64,000 bases of DNA. Origin: Actinobacteria bacterium Ga0077560 (GTDB lineage Bacteria; Actinomycetota; Thermoleophilia; Miltoncostaeales; Miltoncostaeaceae). The position numbers and the translations under genes were made by a program. This document shows positions 17,399 through 26,160 of this stretch, in pieces. The notes under the pieces were generated by a model. That model worked only from the letters and a program-made list of their open reading frames with translations, was not told the DNA's origin and did not search any database. Each line of letters opens with the position of its first letter. The first letter of the stretch is position 1. The stretch covers positions 1-64,000 of the forward strand of contig LNFL01000139.1 of assembly GCA_001464275.1 (NCBI GenBank), given 5' to 3'.

Positions 17399-18267
17399 GC
17401 CGGGACCCGCGCGTGGCCGGGCCGCGTCCCCCGCTGGGGCAGCACGAGATCGACGCACCGGGGCGGATCGGGGAGATGGACCCTCCCGCCGACCACGGCG
17501 AGGAGCGTTACGAGGGCTTCGGGCGGCTCGCGGGCCGGGCGGCGGTCATCACGGGCGGTGACAGCGGCATCGGCAGAGCGGTCGCGATCGCCTACGCCCG
17601 CGAGGGCGCCGACGTGGTGATCTCGTATCTGGAGGAGCACGGCGACGCCGAGGACACGGCCGAGCTGGTGCGCGAAGCCGGCGTCCGGGCGGCCATCGTG
17701 GCGGGCGACGTGGGCGACGAGGCCCACTGCCGTGAGCTGGTGCGGCGCGCCGTCGGGGAGATGGGGCGGCTGGACATCCTGGTGAACAACGCCGCCTTCC
17801 AGATGGAGCACGACAGCATCCTGGACATCCCGTCCGAGGAGATCGAGTACGTGATCCGGACGAACCTGCTGTCGCACTTCTGGATGAGCCGGGCCGCGAT
17901 CCCCCACATGCGGCCGGGTTCGTCGATCATCAACACCACCTCCATCCAGAGCTACAGCCCCAGCCCCACGCTGCTGCACTACGCCACCACCAAGGGCGCC
18001 ATCACCACGTTCACCAAGGCGCTGGCCCAGGAGCTCATCGAGCGGGGCATCCGCGTGAACGGCGTGGCCCCCGGCCCCGTGTGGACCCCGCTGGTGGCGA
18101 TGTCCTTCCCCGAAGGCAAGCTCGAGCGCTTCGGCGAGTCGTCGCCCATCGGCCGGCCGGCCCAGCCCGCCGAGCTCGCGCCGCTCTACGTGTTCCTGGC
18201 GTCCGACGAATCCCGCTACATCGTTGGCGAGATCATCGGGATCACCGGCGGCAGGCCCATCTCGTGA
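17395..18267 (+). CDS. short-chain dehydrogenase/reductase, general-stress type
   Basis: The 290-residue protein has an N-terminal extension of about 40 residues. A Rossmann motif TGGDSGIGRA, the NNAA motif, and the catalytic Ser and YxxxK (HYATTKGA) follow. The TGGDSGIG variant and the extension resemble the YdaD/YhdG-like stress SDR group. It is an NAD(P)-dependent oxidoreductase; its substrate is unknown. GTG 17395 overlaps the preceding stop. Confidence 0.88.
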   Translation: MSRDPRVAGPRPPLGQHEIDAPGRIGEMDPPADHGEERYEGFGRLAGRAAVITGGDSGIGRAVAIAYAREGADVVISYLEEHGDAEDTAELVREAGVRAAIVAGDVGDEAHCRELVRRAVGEMGRLDILVNNAAFQMEHDSILDIPSEEIEYVIRTNLLSHFWMSRAAIPHMRPGSSIINTTSIQSYSPSPTLLHYATTKGAITTFTKALAQELIERGIRVNGVAPGPVWTPLVAMSFPEGKLERFGESSPIGRPAQPAELAPLYVFLASDESRYIVGEIIGITGGRPIS

Positions 18268-18271
18268 GCGC

Positions 18272-18835
18272 TCAGGCGGCGCCGGCCTCCGGCGCCGCCT
18301 CCTGGGCGGCGATCGCCGCCATGAACTCGGGGACGGCGGCGGCGAGCACCTCGGTGCGCGCATCGAGTCCCAGCCGCTCCCGCAGGCCGGGGAACACGAT
18401 GCCCAGCGCGGCGGCGGCCGCGTCGCCCACCGCGACCCACACGCACAGCTCCCCGCCGCCGACGTGCCCCACCACATCGCGCATCCCCTCCCACCGCGCA
18501 GGCGCCCAGCGCCGCGCCGGGCCGATGACCCGCGCGCGACGGCCGTCGTCGCTGGGCCACACCACGAACGCGTCGGTCCAGCCCATGGCCTCCAGGGCCC
18601 GCGCGTGTGCGGGGTCCAGCCGGGCCGGCGGCAGCGGGGCGCGCGGCGGCGCGGCCAGCACCACCAGGTGGCCGGTGATGTCGCCGTCCTCGATCTCCGC
18701 CACACCGCGCTGGAGAATCCGCATGCGCAGCGGCAGGCGTCCGCGCTCGTACCGCCACACCGCCTGCACGAACGGGCCGATGCCCGTCCGCGCGGTGGAC
18801 GCCGTCACATGGGCCGGGTGTTGGGGGTCCGTCAT
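18272..18835 (-). CDS. hypothetical protein (187 aa)
   Basis: The soluble protein starts MTDPQHPAHVTAS and has no hydrophobic segment or recognised motif. It contains WRYERGRLPLRMRIL and several Trp residues that may form a compact alpha/beta domain. A GTTGC-N13-GGGAAG promoter lies 10 nt before the ATG, giving a very short or absent leader. It converges on the SDR gene and is divergent from the DUF1360 gene. Confidence 0.6.
   Translation of the reverse strand: MTDPQHPAHVTASTARTGIGPFVQAVWRYERGRLPLRMRILQRGVAEIEDGDITGHLVVLAAPPRAPLPPARLDPAHARALEAMGWTDAFVVWPSDDGRRARVIGPARRWAPARWEGMRDVVGHVGGGELCVWVAVGDAAAAALGIVFPGLRERLGLDARTEVLAAAVPEFMAAIAAQEAAPEAGAA
18274..18300. terminator. bidirectional hairpin between SDR and hypothetical gene
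   Basis: GGCGGCGCCGG and CCGGCGCCGCC, flanked by A and T, make a 12-bp perfect stem with a 3-nt loop directly after the SDR stop. The last codons of the opposing gene lie within it. Confidence 0.6.
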
Positions 18836-18844
18836 GCGACACCC

Positions 18845-18868
18845 CTTCCCCGCCGTGACGACGGCAAC
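18845..18868 (-). promoter_or_regulatory. SigB/F-type stress promoter (leftward)
   Basis: GTTGC, a 13-nt spacer and GGGAAG read leftward and end 9 nt before the ATG at 18835. Confidence 0.5.
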
Positions 18869-18883
18869 CACCGGCAGGGTGCG

Positions 18884-18907
18884 GTTGCCCGCGGGAAGCG
18901 GGGGTAC
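18884..18907 (+). promoter_or_regulatory. SigB/F-type stress promoter (rightward)
   Basis: GTTGC, a 13-nt spacer and GGGTAC lie about 40 nt before the ATG of the DUF1360 gene. Confidence 0.6.
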
Positions 18908-18946
18908 CAGGGGCGCCGACCACCCGAACCGGAAGGACCGGTGCAG

Positions 18947-19477
18947 ATGACCCAGACAGCGACGGCGAGGACGACGGACACCGCGCCTCGCCGCGATTAC
19001 GCGGCGCTGAGCGCGGCGTTCGCCGTGGGAATGGCGGCACTGTCGGTGGCCGCCCGCGGCCGGGGCACGGCCGGGCGGGCCGAGACCACCGAACTGCCCG
19101 CCCTCGCGCTCGCCACCTTCGGGCTGAGCCGCATCCTGGTGCACGAGAAGGTGGCCGGCTGGGCGCGCACCCCCTTCGTGGCGGAGGGCGTTGATGGCCG
19201 GCCGCCGCGCGGCGATGGGCTGCGGCGCGTGGTCGGCGAGCTGCTCACCTGCACCCGGTGCACCGGGGTCTGGGTGGGCGCGGGCCTCGTGGGCACGCGC
19301 ATCCTGGTGCCGCCGCTGGGCCACGTGGCCACCGCGGCGTTCGCCGCCGCCGGGGCGAACGACCTGCTCCAGGCAGGGTTCACGGCGCTGCGGAGGACCG
19401 CCGGGCAGGCCGGAACGCGGGTTTGCGGCACCGCCGCGGCGGGCAGCAATGACCGGCATGCCAGCGAGAGGAGGTGA
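18947..19477 (+). CDS. DUF1360 family membrane protein
   Basis: The core reads LPALALATFGLSRILVHEKV...ELLTCTRCTGVWVGAGL, the signature of DUF1360 with its conserved CxxC-containing LLTCTRCTGVW. Four hydrophobic segments indicate an inner-membrane protein. Bacillus relatives are sporulation- or stress-associated, but no activity is established. ATG 18947 lies downstream of a stress-promoter match, and the ChaB-like gene follows after 4 nt. Confidence 0.85.
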   Translation: MTQTATARTTDTAPRRDYAALSAAFAVGMAALSVAARGRGTAGRAETTELPALALATFGLSRILVHEKVAGWARTPFVAEGVDGRPPRGDGLRRVVGELLTCTRCTGVWVGAGLVGTRILVPPLGHVATAAFAAAGANDLLQAGFTALRRTAGQAGTRVCGTAAAGSNDRHASERR

Positions 19478-19481
19478 CGCG

Positions 19482-19883
19482 ATGCCCGGATCCGACGAAC
19501 TCCCGTCCACCCTGCGCCGGTCGGGGGAGAAGGCCCGGCGGACGTGGGCCGAGGCCCACGACAGCGCCGTCAGGACCTATGGCGAGGGTGAGCGGGCCCA
19601 CCGCACCGCTTGGGCGGCCCTCAAGCACACCCACGAGCGCGTGGACGACCGGTGGGTCCCCAAGGACCGGCCGGGGCCCAGCGACCCCCAGGCGGCCCGG
19701 TCGGGCCGCGACGCCCGGCTGGGCGACGGAGAGACCTTCGGCGGGGTCGACTACGAGGGCAGCACCCGGCAGGAGCTCTACGAGCGGGCCCGGCGACTGG
19801 GCGTGTCGGGCCGCAGCCGCATGTCGAAGGCGGACCTGGCGCGGGCGATCGCCCGCGCACAGCAGAACGCATCACGCAGGTGA
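19482..19883 (+). CDS. ChaB/Rho_N domain protein
   Basis: The N-terminal half is ChaB-like (ELPSTLRRSGEKARRTWAEA, followed by AHRTAWAALKH). The C-terminal half is a small Rho_N-type helix-extended-helix (TRQELYERARRLGVSGRSRM, then SKADLARAI) that usually binds nucleic acid. Total length is 133 aa. A perfect GGAGGTGA precedes ATG 19482. It is co-transcribed with DUF1360 and so probably stress-induced. Confidence 0.85.
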   Translation: MPGSDELPSTLRRSGEKARRTWAEAHDSAVRTYGEGERAHRTAWAALKHTHERVDDRWVPKDRPGPSDPQAARSGRDARLGDGETFGGVDYEGSTRQELYERARRLGVSGRSRMSKADLARAIARAQQNASRR

Positions 19884-19891
19884 GTGGCGGA

Positions 19892-19914
19892 CGCCCCGGG
19901 CGCCGCCCGGGGCG
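19892..19914. terminator. hairpin terminator after ChaB-like gene
   Basis: CGCCCCGGGC and GCCCGGGGCG make a 10-bp stem with a 3-nt loop, 9 nt after the ChaB stop and before the convergent STAS gene. Confidence 0.6.
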
Positions 19915-19936
19915 GATCCCCGTCGGCCCCGCGCGG

Positions 19937-20260
19937 TCAGCGCGCGGGCGGAGAGAGGGTCCCGGTGAGGCCCACCAGCGCCAGCAGGTTGGCGACGTGC
20001 CGGGGGGCCGAGGGCGACGGCTCCGGGATCGACAGCTCGGCGCGGTCCATCGTGGCCCGCTGCCGGGCGTGCACCAGCGCCTCCAGGAGCGGGGAGGTGC
20101 AGATCTCGAGCCCGCTGAGCTCCACGGTCACGGACATCCCGATGTCCATGAGCAGGATGACCCGCTCCCCGAGACGGCGTGCCTGGTCGGCGGTGGGATG
20201 GCCACCAACGACCACCAGGGCGGACCGCCCACTCACCACGACCGACACCACTCCGCTCAC
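19937..20260 (-). CDS. STAS-like domain protein
   Basis: The 107-residue product starts with GTG and the beta-strand SGVVSVVVSGRSALVVVGG. It has SVTVELSGLEICTSPLLEAL, matching the STAS fold and its central loop, although the phospho-Ser motif is degenerate (CTSP rather than DSxG). It may be an anti-sigma antagonist or a divergent STAS partner. GTG 20260 follows GGAGGG and overlaps the topoisomerase stop (GTGA). Confidence 0.65.
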   Translation of the reverse strand: MSGVVSVVVSGRSALVVVGGHPTADQARRLGERVILLMDIGMSVTVELSGLEICTSPLLEALVHARQRATMDRAELSIPEPSPSAPRHVANLLALVGLTGTLSPPAR

Positions 20261-21387
20261 CGCACCCGCCCTCCGTCGTCTCCTCCCCGCTCTGTTCCCC
20301 GTGGACGTTGCGGAAAAACGTCGGTGGGCCGGTCGTCCGCGGTGGAGCTGCGCAGCAGGGCCACCACGGCGCGTTCCGCGGCGGACTGCCCGGGACGCCT
20401 TGGCAGGGCGTCGGCGACACCCGGCGAGGAGATGGTGCGGCCCGCCAGGTAGTGGTCGATGACCCGTGGATCGATGTAGCTGCGCCGGCACACGGCCGGG
20501 GTGTTGTTGAGCTGCTCGGCGACGAGCCGGCACGCGGTGGCCGCGGCGCGTTCCCGGCGGCGCCCCGGCGGCAGGTCGTCCATGCCGTCGAGGGTCACCG
20601 CCGCCGCCACGGTGGCCGCCCAGGTGCGGAAGTCCTTGGCCGTGTAGGCCACGCCCATGTACCGCTTGATGTACGCGTTGATGTCGGTGGAGCGCACGTC
20701 CACCAGGCCGCCGTCGGGTCCCCGATGCTTGAGCACCTCGTGCCCCGGCAGCGCGTCCATCTCCTCCAGCACACGTGCCAGCCGGGCGTCCTCCACCTCG
20801 GCGGTGTGCCGCTTCCCGCCCTTGGCCTCGAAGTCGATGATGATCGTGTCGTCCTCGATGGTGAGGTGACGGGACCGCAGCGTGGCGAGCCCGAAGGTCT
20901 TCGCGCCCTTCGCGTAGCGCTCCCCGCCCACGCGAATCCACGTGCGGTCGAGCAGGCGCACGCCGGCCGCGAGGGCGGTGTCGCGGTCCAGCTCGCGGGC
21001 GCGCAGGTGCCGGCCCACCGCCCGCCGCAGCTCCGGCAGGGCCTCCGCGAACTCCAGGATGCGGTCGTGCTTGGCGCGGTCCCGCTCCTCCCGCCAGGCC
21101 GGGTGGTACAGGTACTGCTTGCGGCCCGCGGCGTCGATGCCGGTGGCCTGCAGGTGTCCCCGCCGCGACCGGCACAGCCACACCTCCCGCCACGCCGGCG
21201 GCACGGCCAAGGCCCGCAGCCGCGCCAGCGTGCCGGCGTCGTCGATCGTGCGGCCGCGGTGGTCCAGGTACTGGAAGCCGCGGCCGCGCCGCAGCCGGGT
21301 GTATCCGGCTTCGCGGTCCGACGAGTGGCGCAGGCTCGGCACGCGGTGGCGGTACCCGGCGGGGCCCGCGCCAACCACCCGGGTCAT
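20257..21387 (-). CDS. DNA topoisomerase IB (poxvirus type)
   Basis: The 376-residue enzyme has the N-terminal beta domain (YTRLRRGRGFQYLDHRG, PPAWREVWLC). The catalytic domain follows with RVGGERYAK, Lys in KGGKRHTAEV, TAKDFRTWAAT and the active-site Tyr in RRSYIDP (about residue 304). It relaxes supercoils through a 3'-phosphotyrosine intermediate. ATG 21387 is the outermost start, but the GTG at 21342 (VPSLRHSSDREAGYTR) matches the usual N-terminus better and avoids overlap with the divergent gene. Confidence 0.9.
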   Translation of the reverse strand: MTRVVGAGPAGYRHRVPSLRHSSDREAGYTRLRRGRGFQYLDHRGRTIDDAGTLARLRALAVPPAWREVWLCRSRRGHLQATGIDAAGRKQYLYHPAWREERDRAKHDRILEFAEALPELRRAVGRHLRARELDRDTALAAGVRLLDRTWIRVGGERYAKGAKTFGLATLRSRHLTIEDDTIIIDFEAKGGKRHTAEVEDARLARVLEEMDALPGHEVLKHRGPDGGLVDVRSTDINAYIKRYMGVAYTAKDFRTWAATVAAAVTLDGMDDLPPGRRRERAAATACRLVAEQLNNTPAVCRRSYIDPRVIDHYLAGRTISSPGVADALPRRPGQSAAERAVVALLRSSTADDRPTDVFPQRPRGTERGGDDGGRVR

Positions 21388-21403
21388 GTGCGAGCGTATG
21401 CGG

Positions 21404-21964
21404 ATGCGGCGCGTCTCGGTGGTGGGCAACTCCGGCAGCGGCAAGTCGACGCTCGCGCGCCGCATCGCGGCGGCGCTGGACGCGCCGTACATCGAGCTGG
21501 ACGCCATCCACCACCTGCCGGGGTGGACGCCGATCCCGGTGGACCGGTTCCTCGCCGAGATGGACCGCCGCACCCGGGCCGACCGGTGGGTGGTGGACGG
21601 GAACTTCCGGCGGGTGGTGGTGGAGGGCCCGGTGTGGGAGCGCGCGGACACGGTCGTGTGGCTCGACCCGCCACGACACGTCGTGATGCGGCAGCTCATC
21701 GGGCGCACGCTGCGACGCGCCATCACGCGCGAGGAGCTGTGGAACGGCAACCGGGAGCCGGTGCTGCGCCAGTTCTCGCCCGACCCGCGCCGCTCGATCA
21801 TCGTCTGGGCCTGGACGCGCCACCGCGTGTACCGGCGGCGCTACGCCCAGGCGATGCGGGACCGACCCGACCTGGCGTTCGTCCGGCTGCGTTCCCACCG
21901 CGAGGCCGAGGCGTGGCTGCGCGGGCTCGGGACGGCCGCGGCTACCCCAGACGCACCGGCCTAA
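21404..21964 (+). CDS. P-loop kinase-like protein (topology-modulation/adenylate-kinase-like)
   Basis: The 186-residue protein opens with the Walker A loop VVGNSGSGKSTLARRIAAAL. It continues with ELDAIHHLPGWT and DRWVVDGNFR, typical of the small AAA/adenylate-kinase-like FlaR group. The substrate is unknown. ATG 21404 is chosen because the P-loop normally starts within about 10 residues. ATGs at 21386 and 21398 are in frame, but 21386 would overlap the divergent topoisomerase start. Confidence 0.75.
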   Translation: MRRVSVVGNSGSGKSTLARRIAAALDAPYIELDAIHHLPGWTPIPVDRFLAEMDRRTRADRWVVDGNFRRVVVEGPVWERADTVVWLDPPRHVVMRQLIGRTLRRAITREELWNGNREPVLRQFSPDPRRSIIVWAWTRHRVYRRRYAQAMRDRPDLAFVRLRSHREAEAWLRGLGTAAATPDAPA

Positions 21965-21974
21965 TCCCACAGCG

Positions 21975-21997
21975 ACGCCCCCGCGGGACCGGGGCGT
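21975..21997 (+). terminator. intrinsic terminator after P-loop kinase gene
   Basis: ACGCCCC and GGGGCGT pair with a 9-nt loop, followed by TTTCTCC. The T-tract doubles as the -35 region of the next promoter. Confidence 0.5.
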
Positions 21998-22021
21998 TTC
22001 TCCGTTCAGACCGTTGGGTAC
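21996..22021 (+). promoter_or_regulatory. SigB/F-type stress promoter of the heptose/glycosyltransferase operon
   Basis: GTTTC, a 15-nt spacer and a perfect GGGTAC lie 41 nt before the ATG of the first GT4 gene. Confidence 0.7.
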
Positions 22022-22062
22022 CTGCCGCGCGTTCCGGTTGGATCGACCGCGGGAGTCGGAGG

Positions 22063-22995
22063 ATGCGGATCCTGAGCTGGCACGTGCACGGTGCGTGGAG
22101 CACCGCGTTCGTGCACGGGGACCACGATCACGTGGTGCCGGTGGTGCCCGGTCGCGGGGCGGACGGCCGCGGCCGGGCGCGCACGTATGGCTGGCCCGAC
22201 CGGGTGCGGGAGGCGACGCCGGCGGAGATCGGCGACACGGCCTTCGACGTGGTGGTGCTCCAGCGCCCCGATGACGAGCGGCTGCTGCTGGAGTGGACCG
22301 GGCTGCGCGCGGGCCGCGACGTGCCGGCGGTCTACGTGGAGCACAACGCCCCGCAGGGCCGCATCACCGACATGCGCCACCCGGTCGCCGATCGCCGCGA
22401 CCTGACGCTGGTCCACGTGACGCACTTCAACGCCCTGTTCTGGGATGCCGGATCGACCCCCACGCGGGTCATCGAGCACGGCGTGCCGGACCCCGGCGCC
22501 CGGTACACCGGGACGCTCCCGCACGCCGTGGTGGTGGCCAACGAGGCGCCCCGCCGCGGGCGCGTGGTGGGCGCCGACCTGCTGGGCGCGCTCAACGGCG
22601 ACGTGGCGATCGACCTGTTCGGGATCGACTCCGAGCGGCTCGGCGGCCATGGGGATGTGCCACACGACCGGCTCCTCACCGAGATGGCGCGGCGGCGGAT
22701 GTACCTGCATCCGGTGCGATGGACGTCGCTGGGCCTCTCGCTCGTGGAGGCGATGCACCTGGGCATGCCGGTGGTCGCCCTCGCCACCACCGAGACCGCC
22801 GAGGCCGTGCCGGCGGCGGCCGGGGTTGTGTCCAACCGCGTCGACCGCCTGCGCGCCGCGATGGCGCGGTTCCGCGACGACCCGGTGGCGGCCGCCGACG
22901 CCGGGCGCGCCGCGCGCGCCCACGCGACGCACCGGTTCGGACTGCGGCGGTTCCTGGAGGACTGGGACCGGCTGCTCGAGGAGGTCGCGACATGA
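22063..22995 (+). CDS. family 4 glycosyltransferase (first of pair)
   Basis: The 310-residue GT-B protein starts MRILSWHVHGAWSTAFVHG. Its C-terminal donor-binding part has LHPVRWTSLGLSLVEAMHLG, the Glu-x7-Glu region of retaining GT4 enzymes. It is shorter than most GT4 members (about 370 aa). It is first gene of the operon GT4-GT4-gmhA-hldE-SDR and overlaps the next gene by 4 nt. A role in assembling a heptose-containing surface glycan is inferred from context. Confidence 0.8.
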   Translation: MRILSWHVHGAWSTAFVHGDHDHVVPVVPGRGADGRGRARTYGWPDRVREATPAEIGDTAFDVVVLQRPDDERLLLEWTGLRAGRDVPAVYVEHNAPQGRITDMRHPVADRRDLTLVHVTHFNALFWDAGSTPTRVIEHGVPDPGARYTGTLPHAVVVANEAPRRGRVVGADLLGALNGDVAIDLFGIDSERLGGHGDVPHDRLLTEMARRRMYLHPVRWTSLGLSLVEAMHLGMPVVALATTETAEAVPAAAGVVSNRVDRLRAAMARFRDDPVAAADAGRAARAHATHRFGLRRFLEDWDRLLEEVAT

Positions 22996-24209
22996 GGGTC
23001 GATCTGGTGTCCGAGCACGCGAGCCCGCTGGCCGCCATCCGAGGCGCCGACTCCGGCGGCCAGAACGTGCACGTCGCCGCCCTCGCGCAGGCGCTCGCAC
23101 GGCAGGGCGTGGAGGTGACCGTGCACACCCGGCGCGACGACCCGGACCTGCCGCGCCATGTGGCGATCGGTCACGGCGTGACCGTGCACCACGTCGATGC
23201 CGGGCCCGCGCGGGCGATCCCGAAGGACGCGCTGCTGCCGCACATGGGGACCTTCGCCCGCCGCCTGCTGGAGGACTGGGGCACCACCCCGCCGGACCTG
23301 GTGCACGCCCACTTCTGGATGAGCGGCATCGCGGCGATGGCCGCCGGCCGCGAGGCCGGCATCCCCGTGGTGCAGACCTTCCACGCCCTCGGCGTGGTGA
23401 AGCGCCGGCACCAGGGTGCCGCCGACACCTCGCCGGATGCCCGGGTGGCCCACGAGGCCCTGCTGATGCGCAGGGCCGACCGGGTGATCGCCACGTGCAG
23501 CGACGAGGTGTTCGAGCTGCTGCGGCAGGGCGCGGACCGGCGGCGGGTGTCGGTGGTGCCCTGCGGTGTGGACACCGACCGCTTCACCCCCCCCGGCCCG
23601 GTGGACCCCCGTGGGGACCGGCCGCGGGTCCTGGTGGTGGGGCGGCTCGTGCCGCGCAAGGGGGTGGACGACGCCATCCGGGCGATGGCCCTCGTACCGG
23701 GGGCCGAGCTGGTGGTGGCCGGAGGCCCGGAGGCGGCATGCATGCGCACCGACCCGGAGGTGCGCCGCCTGCGGCGCATCGCCCGGGGCGCCGGCGTGGC
23801 GGACCGGGTGGAGCTGCGGGGCGCGGTGGGTCGTGACGAGATGCCCGCCCTGCTGCGGTCCGCCGACGTCGTGGTGTGCGCACCCTGGTACGAGCCGTTC
23901 GGGATCGTGCCCCTGGAGGCCATGGCCTGCGGCGTGCCGGTGGTGGCCGCCCGGGTGGGCGGCCTGGTGGACACCGTGGTGCACGAGGTGACGGGTCTGC
24001 ACGTGCCGCCCCGCGACCCGCGGGCCATCGGGGCCGCCGTCCGCGCGCTCCTGGAGGACCCGCGGCGGCGGATCATGATGGGCAGCGCCGGAGTGCACCG
24101 GGCCAGGACGCGCTTCGACTGGTCCCGCGTGGCGGCCGGCACCCTGGAGGCGTACGCGCGGACGATGGCGCCCGCCGGCGCCGGGCGGCGGGTGGGGGTG
24201 GCGCCATGA
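22992..24209 (+). CDS. family 4 glycosyltransferase (MshA/sucrose-phosphate-synthase-like)
   Basis: The 405-residue protein has the N-terminal GGQNVHVAALAQALARQG loop typical of GT4 enzymes of the SPS/MshA type, DLVHAHFWMSG, and the central VVPCGVDTDRFTP. The C-terminal motif is EPFGIVPLEAMACGVPVV (Glu-x7-Glu). It should transfer a sugar with retention from a nucleotide donor. ATG 22992 overlaps the upstream stop; its own stop overlaps gmhA (ATGA). Confidence 0.88.
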   Translation: MRVDLVSEHASPLAAIRGADSGGQNVHVAALAQALARQGVEVTVHTRRDDPDLPRHVAIGHGVTVHHVDAGPARAIPKDALLPHMGTFARRLLEDWGTTPPDLVHAHFWMSGIAAMAAGREAGIPVVQTFHALGVVKRRHQGAADTSPDARVAHEALLMRRADRVIATCSDEVFELLRQGADRRRVSVVPCGVDTDRFTPPGPVDPRGDRPRVLVVGRLVPRKGVDDAIRAMALVPGAELVVAGGPEAACMRTDPEVRRLRRIARGAGVADRVELRGAVGRDEMPALLRSADVVVCAPWYEPFGIVPLEAMACGVPVVAARVGGLVDTVVHEVTGLHVPPRDPRAIGAAVRALLEDPRRRIMMGSAGVHRARTRFDWSRVAAGTLEAYARTMAPAGAGRRVGVAP

Positions 24210-24811
24210 GCACCGCCGCCGTCGAGCACGTCGAGCGGCTGCGCCGCGCGCTGGACGACTTCTCCCCGCAGGTGCCGGTGGCCGCAGGATGGGGCCGGCA
24301 CCTGGCCCGCGTGCTCACGGGCGGCGGGCGCCTGCTGGTGGCCGGCAACGGCGGCAGCGCCGCCCACGCCCAGCACCTCACCGGCGAGCTGGTGGGCCGC
24401 TACCGCGACGACCGGCGGCCCCTGAGCGCGCTTGCCCTGCACGCGGAGACCACCAGCCTCACCGCGATCGTCAACGACTACGGGGCCGACGAGGCGTTCG
24501 CCCGCCAGGTGCGCGCCCACGGCCGCGCCGGGGACGTCCTGCTGCTGGTCTCCACCTCGGGGCGCAGCACCAACCTGCTGCGCGCCGCCGAGGCGGGCCG
24601 GGAGACCGAGCTGACGGTGTGGGGCCTCACCGGCCCCCTGCCCAACCCCCTCGCGGCCCGCTGCGGCGCGGCCATCGGGGTCCCCGCCGACAGCACCGCC
24701 ACGATCCAGGAGGTCCACCAGGTGGTGGTGCACCTGGTGTGCGACGCGGTCGACGCGACCCTGGCCGCGCCCCGCCGGCGGCACATCCACCTCGTCCACG
24801 GAGGCCATTGA
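24206..24811 (+). CDS. gmhA: sedoheptulose-7-phosphate isomerase (SIS domain)
   Basis: The 201-residue SIS-domain protein has AGNGGSAAHAQHLTGELVGR, the GmhA signature for binding the sugar phosphate. It also has LVSTSGRSTNLL and a C-terminal IQEVHQVVVHLVCDAVD helix supplying the active-site His/Glu. GmhA converts sedoheptulose 7-phosphate to D-glycero-D-manno-heptose 7-phosphate. DiaA is an alternative SIS assignment, but the HldE gene immediately downstream (TGATG overlap) makes GmhA much more likely. Confidence 0.88.
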   Translation: MSTAAVEHVERLRRALDDFSPQVPVAAGWGRHLARVLTGGGRLLVAGNGGSAAHAQHLTGELVGRYRDDRRPLSALALHAETTSLTAIVNDYGADEAFARQVRAHGRAGDVLLLVSTSGRSTNLLRAAEAGRETELTVWGLTGPLPNPLAARCGAAIGVPADSTATIQEVHQVVVHLVCDAVDATLAAPRRRHIHLVHGGH

Positions 24812-26160
24812 TGACGGCGGCGCTCCGCATCGCCGTGGTGGGGGACGTCATCCTGGACGCGGACCTCGACGGCAGCGCGAGCCGGCTGTGTCCCGACGCG
24901 CCCGCGCCCGTGGTGGAGCATCCGGTGGAGCACGCCCGGCCCGGCGGTGCGGGACTGGCCGCGTGGATGCTGGCCCGCGACGGACACGACGTGACGCTCG
25001 TGGCGGGGTTCGGCGCCGGCCCGTGCGGCCGCCGGCTGGGCGAGATGCTCGACCGCTGCGGCGTCACGATGGCCGACCTGGGCGGCGACGGACCGGGTGT
25101 CGAGAAGATCCGCGTGCGCGTGGGCGGTCAGGTGCTCCTGCGGCTCGACCGCGGCGCGCCCGCGGGCGTGGCCGGGGTGCCGGACGCCGTGCGGGCGGCG
25201 ATCGAGGGCGCCGACGCGGTGCTGGTCTCCGACTACGGGCTTGGCGTCTGCGCCGACGCGGGCGTCCGCCGGGCGCTGACCCGCGCCGGAGGCCCGGTGG
25301 TGTGGGATCCCCACCCGCGCGGCCCGGCACCGGTGCGCGGCGCCGCGCTGATCACGCCGAACGCCGCGGAGGCCACGGGCCTGGCCGGCGGTGGCGACGC
25401 GGCGCGCCTGCGCCGCGTGCTGGGCGCCGGCGCCGTCGCGGTCACCCGCGGCGCCGAGGGCGCGGAGCTCGCCGACGGCGCCGGGCCGGCGGTGCTGGTG
25501 CGCCCGCCGGTGGTGGCGACCGGGGACGCCCTGGGCGCCGGGGACCGCTTCGCGTCGGCCGCCGCGGCGGCCCTGGCGGGCGGGCGGGACGTGCAGGAGG
25601 CCGTGCGGTTCGCGGTCGCGGAGGCGTCGCGGTTCGTCGCGGACGGCGGCGTGGCGGTCCTGGGGGCGCCCGGACCACCCCCGCCCCCCGCCGGCGACGG
25701 CGAGGACGCCATCGCTCTGGCTCGCCGCGTCCGCGACAACGGCGGGACCGTCGTCGCGACCGGCGGGTGCTTCGACCTGCTGCACGCGGGCCACGTCACG
25801 TCGCTCGAGGCGGCCCGGTCGCTGGGGGACTGCCTGGTGGTGCTCCTGAACTCCGACGCCTCGGTGCGGCGGCTGAAGGGCCCCGACCGCCCGGTGGTGA
25901 GCCAGGACGACCGCGCCAGCGTGCTGCGCGCCCTGCGGGCCGTGGACGCGGTGATGGTGTTCGAGGAGGCCGACCCCGCCGCGGCGCTGGCGCGCCTGCG
26001 GCCGCACGTCTTCGCAAAGGGCGCGGACTACGACCCGGATCGCCTTCCCGAGGCGGCGGTGATGCGCCGTCTGGGGGGCCGTGTCGTGCCGCTGCCATTC
26101 GTCGCGGGTCGGTCCACGACCCGCCTGATCACGGAGGTGACCGCCCGTGCCCGCAGCTGA
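24811..26160 (+). CDS. hldE: bifunctional heptose-7-phosphate kinase / heptose-1-phosphate nucleotidyltransferase
   Basis: Residues about 1-290 are a PfkB/ribokinase domain (VVGDVILDADLDG, RPGGAGLAAW, catalytic GDALGAGDRFAS). Residues about 310-449 are a cytidylyltransferase-fold domain (GGCFDLLHAGHVTSLEAA, LNSDASVRRLKG, FAKGADY, GRSTTRLI). This is the two-domain HldE layout that phosphorylates heptose 7-phosphate at C1 and later adds AMP or another NMP. GmhB must act between the two steps and is encoded at 30118-30687. The anomeric specificity (beta/ADP or alpha/GDP) cannot be read from sequence. Confidence 0.9.
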   Translation: MTAALRIAVVGDVILDADLDGSASRLCPDAPAPVVEHPVEHARPGGAGLAAWMLARDGHDVTLVAGFGAGPCGRRLGEMLDRCGVTMADLGGDGPGVEKIRVRVGGQVLLRLDRGAPAGVAGVPDAVRAAIEGADAVLVSDYGLGVCADAGVRRALTRAGGPVVWDPHPRGPAPVRGAALITPNAAEATGLAGGGDAARLRRVLGAGAVAVTRGAEGAELADGAGPAVLVRPPVVATGDALGAGDRFASAAAAALAGGRDVQEAVRFAVAEASRFVADGGVAVLGAPGPPPPPAGDGEDAIALARRVRDNGGTVVATGGCFDLLHAGHVTSLEAARSLGDCLVVLLNSDASVRRLKGPDRPVVSQDDRASVLRALRAVDAVMVFEEADPAAALARLRPHVFAKGADYDPDRLPEAAVMRRLGGRVVPLPFVAGRSTTRLITEVTARARS

